DNA of 64,000 nucleotides from Fimbriiglobus ruber. Lineage in GTDB: Bacteria > Planctomycetota > Planctomycetia > Gemmatales > Gemmataceae. Position 1 is the stretch's first letter. Every line of letters starts with the position of its first letter. The DNA is taken from contig NZ_NIDE01000014.1 of assembly GCF_002197845.1 (NCBI RefSeq), positions 496,001 to 560,000 on the forward strand, in the 5' to 3' direction. Under the pieces are notes generated by a model, which saw nothing but the letters and a program-made list of their open reading frames with translations, did not search any database and was not told where the DNA came from. The position numbers and the translations under genes were made by a program. Positions 37,201 through 45,037 of this stretch are shown here, piece after piece.

Positions 37201-38130
37201 GACCGAGCCATTATTCGCCAAGTAGAAGGGGACTGTTCCCACCACATTACCGGATGCGTCTTCCCCGGTAATCGTGAGCAGGAACCAGTCGTTCGGCCCG
37301 AACTTCTTCGCGAAAGAATCCCCGTTGAGCATCGAGAGCGCCGCGTACGTCGTGTTGGTGAACATCGCGGACTGGACTTGCATTCCGTTGGGGATCGTGA
37401 TGGCCGTCGCGGGGCTGGAAATGTAAGCCACCGCGTAGGTCCCGGAGCCTCCAGGGGCCGTTCCCGGGTAGGCCCCGTACTGGTAGGTGTAATCCGAATC
37501 GTTGGGGTAGTTCGGGTATAAGGCGGTGTTGGTATAGTTGACGTTGGTGTATGCCCAGCCAGTCCAAGAATCGTAAGTCGTGTCGTAACTGTTATTGAAG
37601 TTGGCGCCTCCACTGGTGAACCCGCCTGAGCCGTCGGAGCCGTTCCAGTACGAGTTTGATGCCAGTGAAAGATCTGAGAAATTGACATCGGTGGTGCCGT
37701 CATTCACCGTCGTCGTGCCGGTACTGGTGGCGAAGTTAGAATCCCCGCTGTACACCGCAGTGAGGTCGTGAGCGCCCTCGGTTGTGAAGGTCGCGGACAG
37801 GGTCGCCGCGAAAGTGACCGGGCTGCTACCGACCTGTGACACGGGAGCCGTGCCAAGGGGGGTGGTGACGCCGTTCGAGACGTCCGAGAAGGCGACCGTT
37901 CCCGTGGGCGTCGCGCCTGCGGGCACGCTGACCGTGGCCGTCAGCAGGTCTGCCACATTGCTTGCTACCGGAGTGTACTGGGCGGCGAGGGTCGTGGTCG
38001 AACTTGCGGGTTGAGTTCGATCCTCGAATACCTCCACGGTCGGCTTGATTGACGGAAAAGTTTTATGGATTGGGTACTTGACCTGCTTGGCCTTGCGACC
38101 TGCCGTCCACATGAGTAAGCGAAATGACAT
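34288..38130 (-). CDS. Giant secreted protein with DUF4465-like domain, Ig-like repeats and FG-GAP repeats
   Basis: A 1280-aa protein. The N-terminus contains 'PTVEVFEDRTQPASS', the planctomycete export-associated motif. An Ig-like unit comes first (about 45-143). Residues about 150-357 match the DUF4465 pattern: 'NSYWNGSDGSGGFTSGGANF', 'FTNTTYAALSMLNGDSFAKK', 'DWFLLTITGEDASGNVVGTV', 'GTFGMNTPAFFAMDDLTL'. Then six Ig-like repeats of about 95 residues ('SGSPSVGTVTFYAGPGLTNP'), a Pro/Ser linker, and a C-terminal FG-GAP/VCBS block ending in FSGGVFVG. ATG 38128-38130 follows AGAGGAGAC. It lies downstream of a riboswitch-led DUF1559 gene on the same strand (185-base gap). A surface ligand-binding role is inferred. 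Confidence 0.85.
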   Translation of the reverse strand: MSFRLLMWTAGRKAKQVKYPIHKTFPSIKPTVEVFEDRTQPASSTTTLAAQYTPVASNVADLLTATVSVPAGATPTGTVAFSDVSNGVTTPLGTAPVSQVGSSPVTFAATLSATFTTEGAHDLTAVYSGDSNFATSTGTTTVNDGTTDVNFSDLSLASNSYWNGSDGSGGFTSGGANFNNSYDTTYDSWTGWAYTNVNYTNTALYPNYPNDSDYTYQYGAYPGTAPGGSGTYAVAYISSPATAITIPNGMQVQSAMFTNTTYAALSMLNGDSFAKKFGPNDWFLLTITGEDASGNVVGTVPFYLANNGSVLTTWQSADLSSLATAKTLVFSETSSDTGTFGMNTPAFFAMDDLTLVPTVSVTSSPVSPVTSGTPVTFTASVAGSPSVGTVTFYAGPNLTDPIGSPVNVVNGTATTSADANLPVGDDTITAVYSGGTGFTPSQGTESVTVTGTTTTVTSSPVSPVTSGTPVTFTASVSGSPSVGTVTFYAGPGLTNPIGSPVNVVNGTATSAADTSLAAGADTVTAVYSGGTGFPGSQGTESVTVNTATTTTVTSTPASPIAAGTPITFTATVSGSPSVGTVTFYAGPNLTDPIGSPVNVVNGTATTSADANLPVGDDTITAVYSGGTGFTPSQGTESVTVTGTTTTVTSSPVSPVTSGTPVTFTASVSGSPSVGTVTFYAGPGLTNPIGSPVNVVNGTATSAADTSLAAGADTVTAVYSGGTGFPGSQGTESVTVNTATTTTVTSSPVSPITAGTSITFTASVSGNPSVGTVTFYAGPGLTNPIGSPVDVVNGTATSAAATSLAAGADTVTAVYVGGTGFAPSEGTESVTVNTATTTTVTSTPVSPITAGTSITFTASVSGSPSVGTVTFYAGPGLTNAIGSPVNVVNGTATSAADPSLAVGTDTITAVYSGGPAFTGSQGTESVSVTAAVSPPPSSPPVSPPPTSPPPPATTPALVGAPQFAVGSDVGGPSTVTLYNSDGSVAATLDPFPGTTGGVRTAVADFMGNGTDDVVVGTGPGVVAEVKVIDPTTGAVLFDVQPFGNFTGGVFVAAGDLSGSGKADLVITPDVSGGPRVEIYEGGDFREVANFFGIDDPNFRGGAQAAVDGAAGNGVTELVVAAGFGGGPRISVYDGASLLQGQLVHPVADFFAFESTLRNGAYVAAGDVNGDGTDDLVFGAGSGGGPRVLILNGATLLSGGSVAAMADPISNFFAGDTQNRDGVRVAVANLDGDAYADVVTGAGTGGGSEVTTYLGKNLVGGNATPDLNFDAFPTFSGGVFVG
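35911..36986 (-). repeat. 573-bp internal tandem duplication in the surface-protein gene
   Basis: The segment from about 35911 to 36413 is repeated nearly base-for-base at 36484-36986, an offset of 573 bases (191 codons, two Ig-like units). Copies differ at only a few positions, far less than other repeat pairs in the same gene, so this duplication is recent. Confidence 0.85.
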
Positions 38131-38315
38131 GATGTCTCCTCTGGAGGGAATTACGTTCTTAAGGGCTTAACTGGAGCGCGATGAGTCAACACCGCCGCAC
38201 AACAAAACTGCGTCTCACCACTGGGTGGCCGAACAGGATTTTCTGGACACTGCTGACACCTGAGGCCTGCCGATCTGCGAGCCGAGTGGCGGCTGTCGGC
38301 GGGGACATCTGCCCA

Positions 38316-39299
38316 TCAATAGGAACCCGCAATCACCTCGCCGCCGTCTCTCGTGCTCAAGGCAGTCAGAATGTCGGGCGTGAGGGTGTTGGCCAGAAAG
38401 TGGACCGAGCCGTCGACGAAAAGGGCGTTCGCCCCGCTGGTGTGATTGCTGGAAATACCCCAGGTTCCGGCGATCCCTTTGCCCGGCCCCCGGTCGGTCA
38501 CGGGTAAATTCGACCCGTCCGGGTAGACGGAGTTCGGGGCGTCGTTGTAGCCGTTCAGAGTGTTGATCGCGTACGCCGCGTTGTTGTAATGCGGACGCCC
38601 GTGAATCCACACGCCCCGTCCGAAGTTCACCGTCTCCACCACATCAATGGTCCCAGAGGTGCCGTCCGTGAAGTCGGTGATGCGGAGGCACAGACGTTCC
38701 GCGAATCCGCCGTGGTCCTCCAACTGAGCCAAGGCGGGGGCGGCCTGGTAGAGTCGTACCGAGCCGTTTAGCCCGTTGTAGTCGATGACGGCGAACTGGA
38801 GCGTTGGGTCGGTCAACGGCAGGGAATGTGGTGCCTTTTCGAGGCCGTAGACGTGCTGGGCCGAGGGGCAAAGATAGACGGAGATCTGAGTCTGCCCCAG
38901 TGTGAGGTTTGGCTCCTCGTCGATGGGGGCGCTCATCGCTAGCCCCTGGTACAAGTTCCCCTGTTCGAGATACGGCAGGATCGCGGCGAACACGCCAGGA
39001 CGGTACGGGCCGGAGTTCAGGAGGGCGACTGGGATCGCGGCCGCGGGCGTGCCGTCCGGGTAGCCCACGAGCGACGTCCCGACTGGAAAGTGGCTGTTGG
39101 CGTCGTGGTAAGTTTGCAGGGCGAGCCCGATTTGCTTCAGGTTATTCTGGCACTTCGCCCGCGCCGCTGCCTCGCGTACCTTCTGGACGGCCGGGAGGAG
39201 TAAGCCGATCAGGACCGCAATGATTGCGATCACGACCAGAAGTTCGATGAGTGTAAAAGCAGAATGCCGGAAGTGGGGCGGGGAGCAGCGAACACGCAC
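38316..39299 (-). CDS. DUF1559 prepilin-like protein under a cobalamin riboswitch
   Basis: A 327-aa protein. The start is taken as GTG 39297-39299, six bases after a perfect AGGAGG; this leaves a 13-residue leader ([13 protein letters not shown]) before [20 protein letters not shown] and [20 protein letters not shown]. The open frame continues about 60 codons further upstream, but that part belongs to the riboswitch leader. The C-terminus has H-x9-DG ('[20 protein letters not shown]') and ends [10 protein letters not shown] cobalamin riboswitch lies about 130 bases upstream on the same strand, and the giant DUF4465-like protein lies downstream. It is likely an envelope-displayed pseudopilin-like protein whose synthesis responds to B12. 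Confidence 0.9.
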   Translation of the reverse strand: MRVRCSPPHFRHSAFTLIELLVVIAIIAVLIGLLLPAVQKVREAAARAKCQNNLKQIGLALQTYHDANSHFPVGTSLVGYPDGTPAAAIPVALLNSGPYRPGVFAAILPYLEQGNLYQGLAMSAPIDEEPNLTLGQTQISVYLCPSAQHVYGLEKAPHSLPLTDPTLQFAVIDYNGLNGSVRLYQAAPALAQLEDHGGFAERLCLRITDFTDGTSGTIDVVETVNFGRGVWIHGRPHYNNAAYAINTLNGYNDAPNSVYPDGSNLPVTDRGPGKGIAGTWGISSNHTSGANALFVDGSVHFLANTLTPDILTALSTRDGGEVIAGSY

Positions 39300-39355
39300 A
39301 GGCACCCTCCTGCCGGGTCGGGCAGTCAGTGAGGGCTCCAAAACCAGTGTGCGTG
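39293..39355 (-). promoter_or_regulatory. Possible start-codon-masking hairpin (riboswitch expression platform)
   Basis: On the minus strand CACGCACA (39355-39348) is perfectly complementary to TGTGCGTG (39300-39293), which spans the GTG start codon. The AGGAGG ribosome site lies in the loop next to the stem. Such pairing could hide the start when the riboswitch aptamer is bound. Inference only. Confidence 0.45.
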
Positions 39356-39425
39356 ATTCACACGCCCGTTGCGTGCGTGAAGAAATCTTGTGCCCGCTCG
39401 GTTCCGGAGCATAGCGGCGAAAGCA

Positions 39426-39685
39426 ACGACAGGCAGGTCTTCTGGCTCTCGGCTCGAACGGACCGGTTCGCCTTCCCACCGAGTTAGAATCTCAAGGAGA
39501 GAGGATGGCAGTTGGCGACGGGTCTAACCCGCGCTCGCCTCAGCCCTCATCTACCCTCGCTGATCCCTTCCCGGCAGTGGCATCTTGAACCGGGCCTCAC
39601 CGATTACAGTGGCGGCCCCGCGCCGGATTTGCACCGGCTTCCCTCTTCGTTCGCCGACGGCTGAACGCCGCCCGGCAAAACCTGT
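39426..39685 (-). ncRNA. Cobalamin (B12) riboswitch
   Basis: Read on the minus strand, the conserved aptamer blocks appear in order: GAGGGAAGCCGGTGCAAATC then CGGCGCGG; GCCACTGTAATCGG; GATGCCACTGCCGGGAAGG; and the 3' signature CGAGAGCCAGAAGACCTGCC. These match the cobalamin riboswitch core (AGGGAAnnnGGUGnAAnUCC, the ACUGUAAUCGG element, the GnnGCCACUG element and GAGCCAGnAGACCUGCC). The segment between the last two blocks is long (about 120 bases), within the known range for a variable arm. The gene it precedes is the DUF1559 gene at 38316-39299. The nearest plus-strand gene is on the wrong side. Confidence 0.95.
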
Positions 39686-39888
39686 CCCTCAGAGTCTATG
39701 TCCCTCTCTGTCCAGGACAAGCCCGAGCCAGATCAGCCAGATCCGAGGGGTCTGGCAGTGTGCCACCGCGAGCAGCGTAAGTTCCCCTGCAGCTCGCTCG
39801 ACGGTGGCACTATGAGGACGGAAAGTGCTTGACCCCGCGTGCCGCCCGGTTTAATGTCATTTCACGTCCCCTCCCTAACGTCTTTGGC

Positions 39889-40296
39889 ATGACGGTTCCT
39901 TCCTATTCCTGGGCGTTGCGCGTCACGGGCGTCGTCGCCGCCCTCGTGCTGGGGATGTCACTGACTTCACAGGTTGCAACGGCTTCGTGTGGCGATTACG
40001 TGACGATCGAAGGACAGGCTCGCAACCGCCACGATTCACCCGCACACAACGATCACGAAAATCCCGGGGCTCCCCACTCGCCGTGCCACGGGCCCAATTG
40101 CTCGAACGGCCCGAGCGTCCCGGTGATTCCCCTCGGTGTCCCGGTCGGGTCCGTCGCGACGCCCGAAGAGTGGGCCGCCCAGTTTACGGGTGAACTCACT
40201 TCAGATGACGGAATGAATCCCGCTTCCTACCCTTCGTCCGGCGGGCGGGCGATTCACCTCCCGCGCTCCATCTTCCATCCCCCTCGGCCGGCGTAA
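39889..40296 (+). CDS. Small exported protein, unknown function
   Basis: A 135-aa protein starting MTVPSYSWALRVTGVVAALV, with a signal-peptide-like segment ending near TASC. The mature part begins 'CGDYVTIEGQARNRHDSPAH', is rich in His and Pro, and contains 'SPCHGPNCSNGPSVP'. Three Cys and several His could bind metal or form disulphides. I do not recognise a named family. ATG 39889 was chosen over a start 20 codons upstream because it begins the signal peptide. It is transcribed away from the riboswitch and precedes the deiodinase-like gene by about 225 bases. Confidence 0.65.
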   Translation: MTVPSYSWALRVTGVVAALVLGMSLTSQVATASCGDYVTIEGQARNRHDSPAHNDHENPGAPHSPCHGPNCSNGPSVPVIPLGVPVGSVATPEEWAAQFTGELTSDDGMNPASYPSSGGRAIHLPRSIFHPPRPA

Positions 40297-40521
40297 GCTC
40301 TTCGCAAAATCAGTCGTTTGCTAACGTCCCGGCGGGCGTCGGTCCGGCACATCATTCTCACCTCGTCGTGAGAGTGTGATGTCGTGATTTTTGTCGCCTG
40401 GACGTGGACAGGTGATTCCTCCGGTGTGCTTTCTCATCATGCCTTCCCTCCCACGCGGATTGACTCCGCAGTATGGTGGGTTGAGGGCGTGACAACCCAC
40501 CTTATTTGGGGTCAAACAATC

Positions 40522-41808
40522 ATGCGCCTCGGTCTATTTGCGTGCGGCGTTTTTCTGTTCCTCATCGCCGCTATTCCGTCATCTGCTGCCGATCCCGCGC
40601 CGGCCATGCCGTCACCCGCCAAGGTCCAACCTCCGCGCCTGCCGCCCGGGTTCGACGCGGACAAACTTACCGACCCGCAAGAGGCGGCCAAGGTCGCGGA
40701 CTGGGTCGAAAAGGAATACGCGGGTAGTCCGCAACCCGAATCGGTGCGGATGCTCGTCGCGATCCTGCGAAAAGGAGCCCAGATTGGCGGGCAGGACGGG
40801 TGGTTCCGGCCGGCCGAGACGCGATACACCTGGAAGTGGCTGGTCGGTCAGCAGGGACTCGCCGCCGACGCGAAGGCGCTGCCGGCGGGTAAATTCCACG
40901 GCTCGCCGGCACTCTTCGACCGACTCGACCGCGACGGCGACGGGGCGATCACGCCGGGCGACCTGGACTGGTCGGACCGGAATCCCGACGTCCAGCAACT
41001 CGGCATGGTGAGCCGGCTCTTCCGCCGGATGAACACGGCCGGGAACGGGAAGCTGACCCGCGAGGATCTCGACGAGTTCTTCAAGAAGGCGGCCCGGGGC
41101 AAGGACCACATCACCCCCGACGACCTCCGCCTGCTGCTGTACCCCCGGGGCGGATACCTGCCGGGCGACATGCCGAGTACGCCGATGTTCACCCGGGGGT
41201 TCCTCGCGGGCGAGATCGGGTCCATGAGTGAAGGCCCGCGACCGGGTGTCGCGACCCCCGATTTCACGCTGAAGACAGTGGACGGGAAGGACACCGTAAC
41301 GCTCTCGAAACTCGTCGGGCCGAAACCCGTCGTTCTGGTGTTCGGGAACTTCACCTGCGGACCGTTCCGGGCCTTGTACCCCGAAGTCGAGGCGGTCCAC
41401 GACCGGTTCAAAGACGACGCGACGTTCCTGATGGTCTACGTCCGCGAAGCCCACCCCACCAACGGCTGGGTCATGGCCTCGAACACCCGGGCCGGCGTCG
41501 CGGTCAAGCAACCCACGTCGTTCACGGAGCGCGTCGACGTGTGCAAGCAGTTCTGCCAGAAACTCAAGCCCGCGATGCCGGTGGTGGTGGACGAGATCGA
41601 CGACCCGGTCAACACCCTCTATAGCGGCGTGCCGGCCCGGTTGTACGTGATCGACACGAAGGGCAGGGTGGCCTACCAGAGCGGCCGCGGGCCGTTCGGG
41701 TTCCGGGCCGGCGAGATGGAACAGGCGCTCGCCATGTGCCTCCTGGAAACCAAACCCGCGAAGGAACCGGCGTCCGCCCCCGTCGGCCGCGCCCCGGCCG
41801 ACCGGTGA
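40522..41808 (+). CDS. Exported EF-hand / deiodinase-like redox protein
   Basis: A 428-aa protein with a signal peptide (MRLGLFACGVFLFLIAAIPS). EF-hand-like loops occur at about 136-147 ('DRDGDGAITPGD') and 171-182 (NTAGNGKLTRED). The C-terminal thioredoxin-fold domain (about 240-410) resembles iodothyronine deiodinase-like proteins: 'VVLVFGNFTCGPFRALYPEV' has Cys279 where deiodinases carry selenocysteine, and 'FLMVYVREAHPTNGWVM' matches the EAH..(D/N)GW motif. Its reaction is unknown; peroxide or other redox chemistry outside the cytosol is plausible. ATG 40522 was chosen at the signal peptide. The AhpD-like selenoprotein candidate follows after 46 bases. Confidence 0.8.
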   Translation: MRLGLFACGVFLFLIAAIPSSAADPAPAMPSPAKVQPPRLPPGFDADKLTDPQEAAKVADWVEKEYAGSPQPESVRMLVAILRKGAQIGGQDGWFRPAETRYTWKWLVGQQGLAADAKALPAGKFHGSPALFDRLDRDGDGAITPGDLDWSDRNPDVQQLGMVSRLFRRMNTAGNGKLTREDLDEFFKKAARGKDHITPDDLRLLLYPRGGYLPGDMPSTPMFTRGFLAGEIGSMSEGPRPGVATPDFTLKTVDGKDTVTLSKLVGPKPVVLVFGNFTCGPFRALYPEVEAVHDRFKDDATFLMVYVREAHPTNGWVMASNTRAGVAVKQPTSFTERVDVCKQFCQKLKPAMPVVVDEIDDPVNTLYSGVPARLYVIDTKGRVAYQSGRGPFGFRAGEMEQALAMCLLETKPAKEPASAPVGRAPADR

Positions 41809-41854
41809 TGGCTGCGCGGGGACGAAACGACCGACCGCCGACAGAGGAGACGAC

Positions 41855-42436
41855 ATGCCCTGGATCAACTTCGTGCCCTACGACCGGGCCGACGGCGACT
41901 TGAAGAAGGCGTATGAGGCCATCTACTCGGTTTACCCGGGGGAATACCGCGACCCGGTCCCGTCGCTCGTCAAGCCGGACGGGACCGAGGACAGCATCGT
42001 GGCCGTCCACAGTCTGATCCCCGAGGCGATGCGGCACATGATGTCTGGCCTGGGCGTTCTCCTGCAACCGAACCTGCCGCTGACGCGCCGCCAGCAGGAG
42101 ATGATCGCCGCGGTCGTGTCCGTTCACAACAGGTGCTTTTACTGAACGGAAAGCCACATCGAGTTCCTCCGCCGGGCCAGCCTGGACGACGAACTCGCCG
42201 CCGAGTTACGGCGGGACTACACCCGGGCCGACCTCTCCGAGGCGGATCGCGCCATGCTCGACTTCGCCGTCCGCCTGACCGCGGCGGCGTACAAACTCAC
42301 GCCCGACGACGTGGCCCGGTTGCGGGCCGTCGGGTTCGACGACACCGGCGTCCTCCAGATCACGCTGATCGCCTCGTGGTTCAACTACATCAACCGCGTT
42401 GCCGACGCGCTGGGAGTGGGCCGGCCCGACCCCTGA
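41855..42436 (+). CDS. AhpD-like protein with in-frame UGA, probable selenoprotein
   Basis: Codons from ATG 41855 read [20 protein letters not shown] onward. '[19 protein letters not shown]' is followed by TGA at 42143-42145 and then, in the same frame, '[20 protein letters not shown]' to the stop at 42434-42436. This is a complete 193-residue carboxymuconolactone-decarboxylase/AhpD-type protein if UGA is read as residue 97. In relatives the active site is C-x-x-C (as in CHYC); here it would be C-F-Y-U, with UGA exactly at the second Cys. A hairpin 15 bases after the UGA could be the SECIS. The alternative is a nonsense mutation, but the downstream part shows no decay. Role: thiol/selenol peroxidase-like redox enzyme, substrate unknown. 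Confidence 0.75.
42160..42197 (+). promoter_or_regulatory. Candidate bacterial SECIS hairpin
   Basis: CGAGTTC (42160-42166) pairs with GAACTCG (42191-42197); inside, CCGGG pairs with CCTGG (one G-U) around a CCAG tip, with a 5x5 internal loop between. It begins 15 bases after the UGA codon. Opening the top pair gives the loop GCCAGC, which starts with the G typical of bacterial SECIS loops. Tentative. Confidence 0.45.
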
Positions 42437-42463
42437 AATGATTCCTCCGCGAGACAGATATCC

Positions 42464-44746
42464 ATGTTCAAGATCCTTTCTCACCTGGCGACCTGGCCGA
42501 CCGCCGGGATCGTGTCCCTGCTCGCCCTGGTCGGTGGCGGTCTTTACTATGTGACCGGCACGAGCCCGCCGGTGGTGGACGCCGTCGCGCCGCCGCCGTC
42601 GTTGCAATACAAGCCCCGCATGCCAATCGACAGCGGCGGCTACGGCATCGTCACCAGCAAGGTCAAGCCGTGGCCGCCAACAGCCTCCCTCGAAGAGGTC
42701 GCCGACTCTTACCGGAAAGTTGGCCCGCGCCTCCTTGAGGTTCTTGAGAAGGAAATGGCCAGCCCGTTGTTTCCCGCCCGGCTCCTGTCTCAGGGGCGGC
42801 TCGTTCGCGCCAGCCTTCTGAACTACGAGGGGCAACCGGCCAAGGCGTACGAGACCCTGTCGGAAGCGCGGACGGGAATCGAGGCCGACGCCGAGCTCGC
42901 CCGGGAGTGGTTGTACACGTTCATTTATTACCAGGGTCTGACGGCGCTGCGTCGCGGGGAGACGGACAACTGCGTGCTGTGCCGGGGCGAGAGTTCGTGC
43001 ATCCTTCCGATCGCGGCGGCGGCCGTCCACACCCAGCCGACGGGGTCGCGGCTGGCGATCCGCCACTTCACCGAATACCTCGACCGGTTCCCGGACGACC
43101 TGGAAGTCCGGTGGCTGCTGAACATCGCCCACATGACGCTCGGCGAACATCCCGCCAAGGTCGACCCGCGCTACCTGGTCTCCCTCGACCGGTACAACCA
43201 CTCGGAGTTCGACATCGGTCGGTTCCGGGATGTTGGGCATTTAGTCGGGGTGAACCGGCTCAACCAAGCGGGGGGCGGGATTCTGGAGGACTTCGACGGC
43301 GACGGTCTCCTGGATCTCGTCGTCAGTTCGTTCGACCCGACCGAGCCGATGGCGTATTACCGCAATAAGGGTGACGGGACGTTCGAGGACCGGACCAAGG
43401 AGGCGGGGATCGCGAACCAGGTCGGCGGCGGGTTGTATTGCGTACAGGCGGATTACAACAACGACGGCCACCCGGACGTATTCGTCTGTCGCGGGGCCTG
43501 GATACAGCACGCGGTGCGGCCGAGTCTCCTGCGCAACAACGGGAACGGGACGTTTACCGACGTGACGGAGGAAGCCGGCCTCCTCGACCCGGTGAACTCG
43601 ATTTCCGCGTCGTGGGCGGACTACGACAACGACGGCCACCTCGACCTGTACGTCTGCAACGAACGGGGTCCGTGCCGGCTGTTCCACAACCGGGGGAACG
43701 GCACGTTCGAGGAGGTGGCAGCGAAGGCCGGCGTGACCGGCGGCCCGGCCGGCGGGTGGAAGGGGGCGGCGTGGCTCGATTACGACAACGACGGCTACCC
43801 CGACCTGTTCGTCAACAACCTGAACGCCACCGCGGCGCTGTACCGGAACAACCGCGACGGCACCTTTTCGGACGTCACGCTCAAGATGGGGATCGACGGC
43901 CCGAAGGAAGGGTTCTCGTGCTGGGCGTGGGACTTCGACAACGACGGGTACCTGGACATCTTCGCCACCTGCTACCAGCGCACACTGGGAGATGTCGTGA
44001 AGGGCCTGATGGGCCAGCCACACGGGTGCCAGTCGAGCAAGTTGTATCGCAATCTGGGCGGGAAAGGGTTCCAGGACGTGACGAAGGAAGCCGGCCTCGA
44101 CATGGCGTTCTCGACGATGGGCAGTAACTTCGGCGACTTCGACAACGACGGCTACCCGGACTTCTACCTGGGCACCGGCGACCCGTTGTTGAGCACGTTA
44201 ATACCGAACCGGATGTTCAAGAACGTGGGCGGGAAGCGGTTCGCGGAGATCACCGGGACGTCGGGGACGGGACACCTGCAGAAGGGCCACGGGGTCGCGT
44301 GCGGTGACTGGGACCGCAACGGCACGGTCGACGTCTTCATCGAGATGGGCGGGGCGATTAACGGGGACAAGTACCACAACATTCTGTTCCAGAACCCGGG
44401 CCAGGGGAACAACTGGCTGTCGGTCAAGCTCGTCGGCCGGAAGACGAACCAGTCGGCGATCGGGGCTCGGATCAAGGTGCAGACGGCCGGCCCCCAACCG
44501 TTGACGGTCCACCGGCACGTGTCGAGCGGGAGTAGCTTCGGGGCCAACCCGCTCGAGCAGCACGTCGGGCTGGGTAAGGCGGACCGGGTCGCGGTGGTCG
44601 AGATCTACTGGCCGACGAGCGGGACGACGCAGGTGTTCCGGGACGTGCCGGTGAACCGGGGGATCGAGGTGACGGAGTTCGCCACCGACTACAAGACACG
44701 CGAGTGGAAGCCGATCCCGCTGCCCAAGGATGGCGGCGGAAAATAG
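42464..44746 (+). CDS. CRTAC1-like FG-GAP/UnbV protein, copy 1
   Basis: A 760-aa protein. One N-terminal membrane or signal segment ('WPTAGIVSLLALVGGGLYYV'), then a helical TPR-like region (about 70-240) containing a Cys cluster 'CVLCRGESSCILPI'. An FG-GAP beta-propeller with repeated 'DYDNDG(Y/H).DL' Ca-binding loops follows (about 265-620). It closes with an ASPIC/UnbV domain ('NWLSVKLVGRKTNQSAIGAR', 'GSSFGANPLEQHVGLGKADR', 'YWPTSGTTQVF'). It is probably anchored to the membrane and faces outward. The start lies 27 bases after the AhpD-like gene, so the two are probably co-transcribed. Two close paralogues follow. Confidence 0.9.
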   Translation: MFKILSHLATWPTAGIVSLLALVGGGLYYVTGTSPPVVDAVAPPPSLQYKPRMPIDSGGYGIVTSKVKPWPPTASLEEVADSYRKVGPRLLEVLEKEMASPLFPARLLSQGRLVRASLLNYEGQPAKAYETLSEARTGIEADAELAREWLYTFIYYQGLTALRRGETDNCVLCRGESSCILPIAAAAVHTQPTGSRLAIRHFTEYLDRFPDDLEVRWLLNIAHMTLGEHPAKVDPRYLVSLDRYNHSEFDIGRFRDVGHLVGVNRLNQAGGGILEDFDGDGLLDLVVSSFDPTEPMAYYRNKGDGTFEDRTKEAGIANQVGGGLYCVQADYNNDGHPDVFVCRGAWIQHAVRPSLLRNNGNGTFTDVTEEAGLLDPVNSISASWADYDNDGHLDLYVCNERGPCRLFHNRGNGTFEEVAAKAGVTGGPAGGWKGAAWLDYDNDGYPDLFVNNLNATAALYRNNRDGTFSDVTLKMGIDGPKEGFSCWAWDFDNDGYLDIFATCYQRTLGDVVKGLMGQPHGCQSSKLYRNLGGKGFQDVTKEAGLDMAFSTMGSNFGDFDNDGYPDFYLGTGDPLLSTLIPNRMFKNVGGKRFAEITGTSGTGHLQKGHGVACGDWDRNGTVDVFIEMGGAINGDKYHNILFQNPGQGNNWLSVKLVGRKTNQSAIGARIKVQTAGPQPLTVHRHVSSGSSFGANPLEQHVGLGKADRVAVVEIYWPTSGTTQVFRDVPVNRGIEVTEFATDYKTREWKPIPLPKDGGGK

Positions 44747-44809
44747 GACACTTCTCGCTCGACGCGGCAATGAAACGGGCAGTTGGTTTGGTCTTCCGAG
44801 CCCGGATGG

Positions 44810-44847
44810 CGGCCGGTTCCCCGGGTGAAACCCCGGGGAACCGGCCG
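44810..44847 (+). terminator. Strong hairpin after CRTAC1-like copy 1
   Basis: A 16-bp perfect stem CGGCCGGTTCCCCGGG with a TGAAAC loop, about 65 bases after the stop. There is no T-run, so it may be a stabilising hairpin or a dispersed repeat rather than a full terminator. Confidence 0.55.
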
Positions 44848-44863
44848 TTCGCCCGACCACGGC

Positions 44864-45011
44864 GGCGTATAAACTGATGCCAGGCGACGGGGCCGGCCTC
44901 CGGGAGGTCGGGTCCGACGTCAGCGTCCCCCAGATCACGCTGATCGCCGCGTGGTTCAATGACGTCAACCGCGTGGCCGACGCTCTGGGCGTGGTCCGCC
45001 CCGATCCGTGA
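44864..45011 (+). pseudogene. Remnant of a second AhpD-like gene (C-terminal end)
   Basis: The frame reads [20 protein letters not shown] and '[20 protein letters not shown]' then GVVRPDP and a stop, closely matching the C-terminus of the 41855 gene ('[20 protein letters not shown]', '[20 protein letters not shown]'). No N-terminal part is present. It sits upstream of the second CRTAC1-like gene exactly as the full gene sits upstream of the first, showing that the pair was duplicated together. Confidence 0.8.
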
Positions 45012-45037
45012 CGCCGGTTCGCCCGAGGCAGGTGCCC

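Noticed and set aside
39426-39888. Assigning the riboswitch to the plus-strand genes at 39889 and 40522
   Set aside because: All conserved aptamer blocks read in order only on the minus strand, so it must control the gene at 38316-39299.
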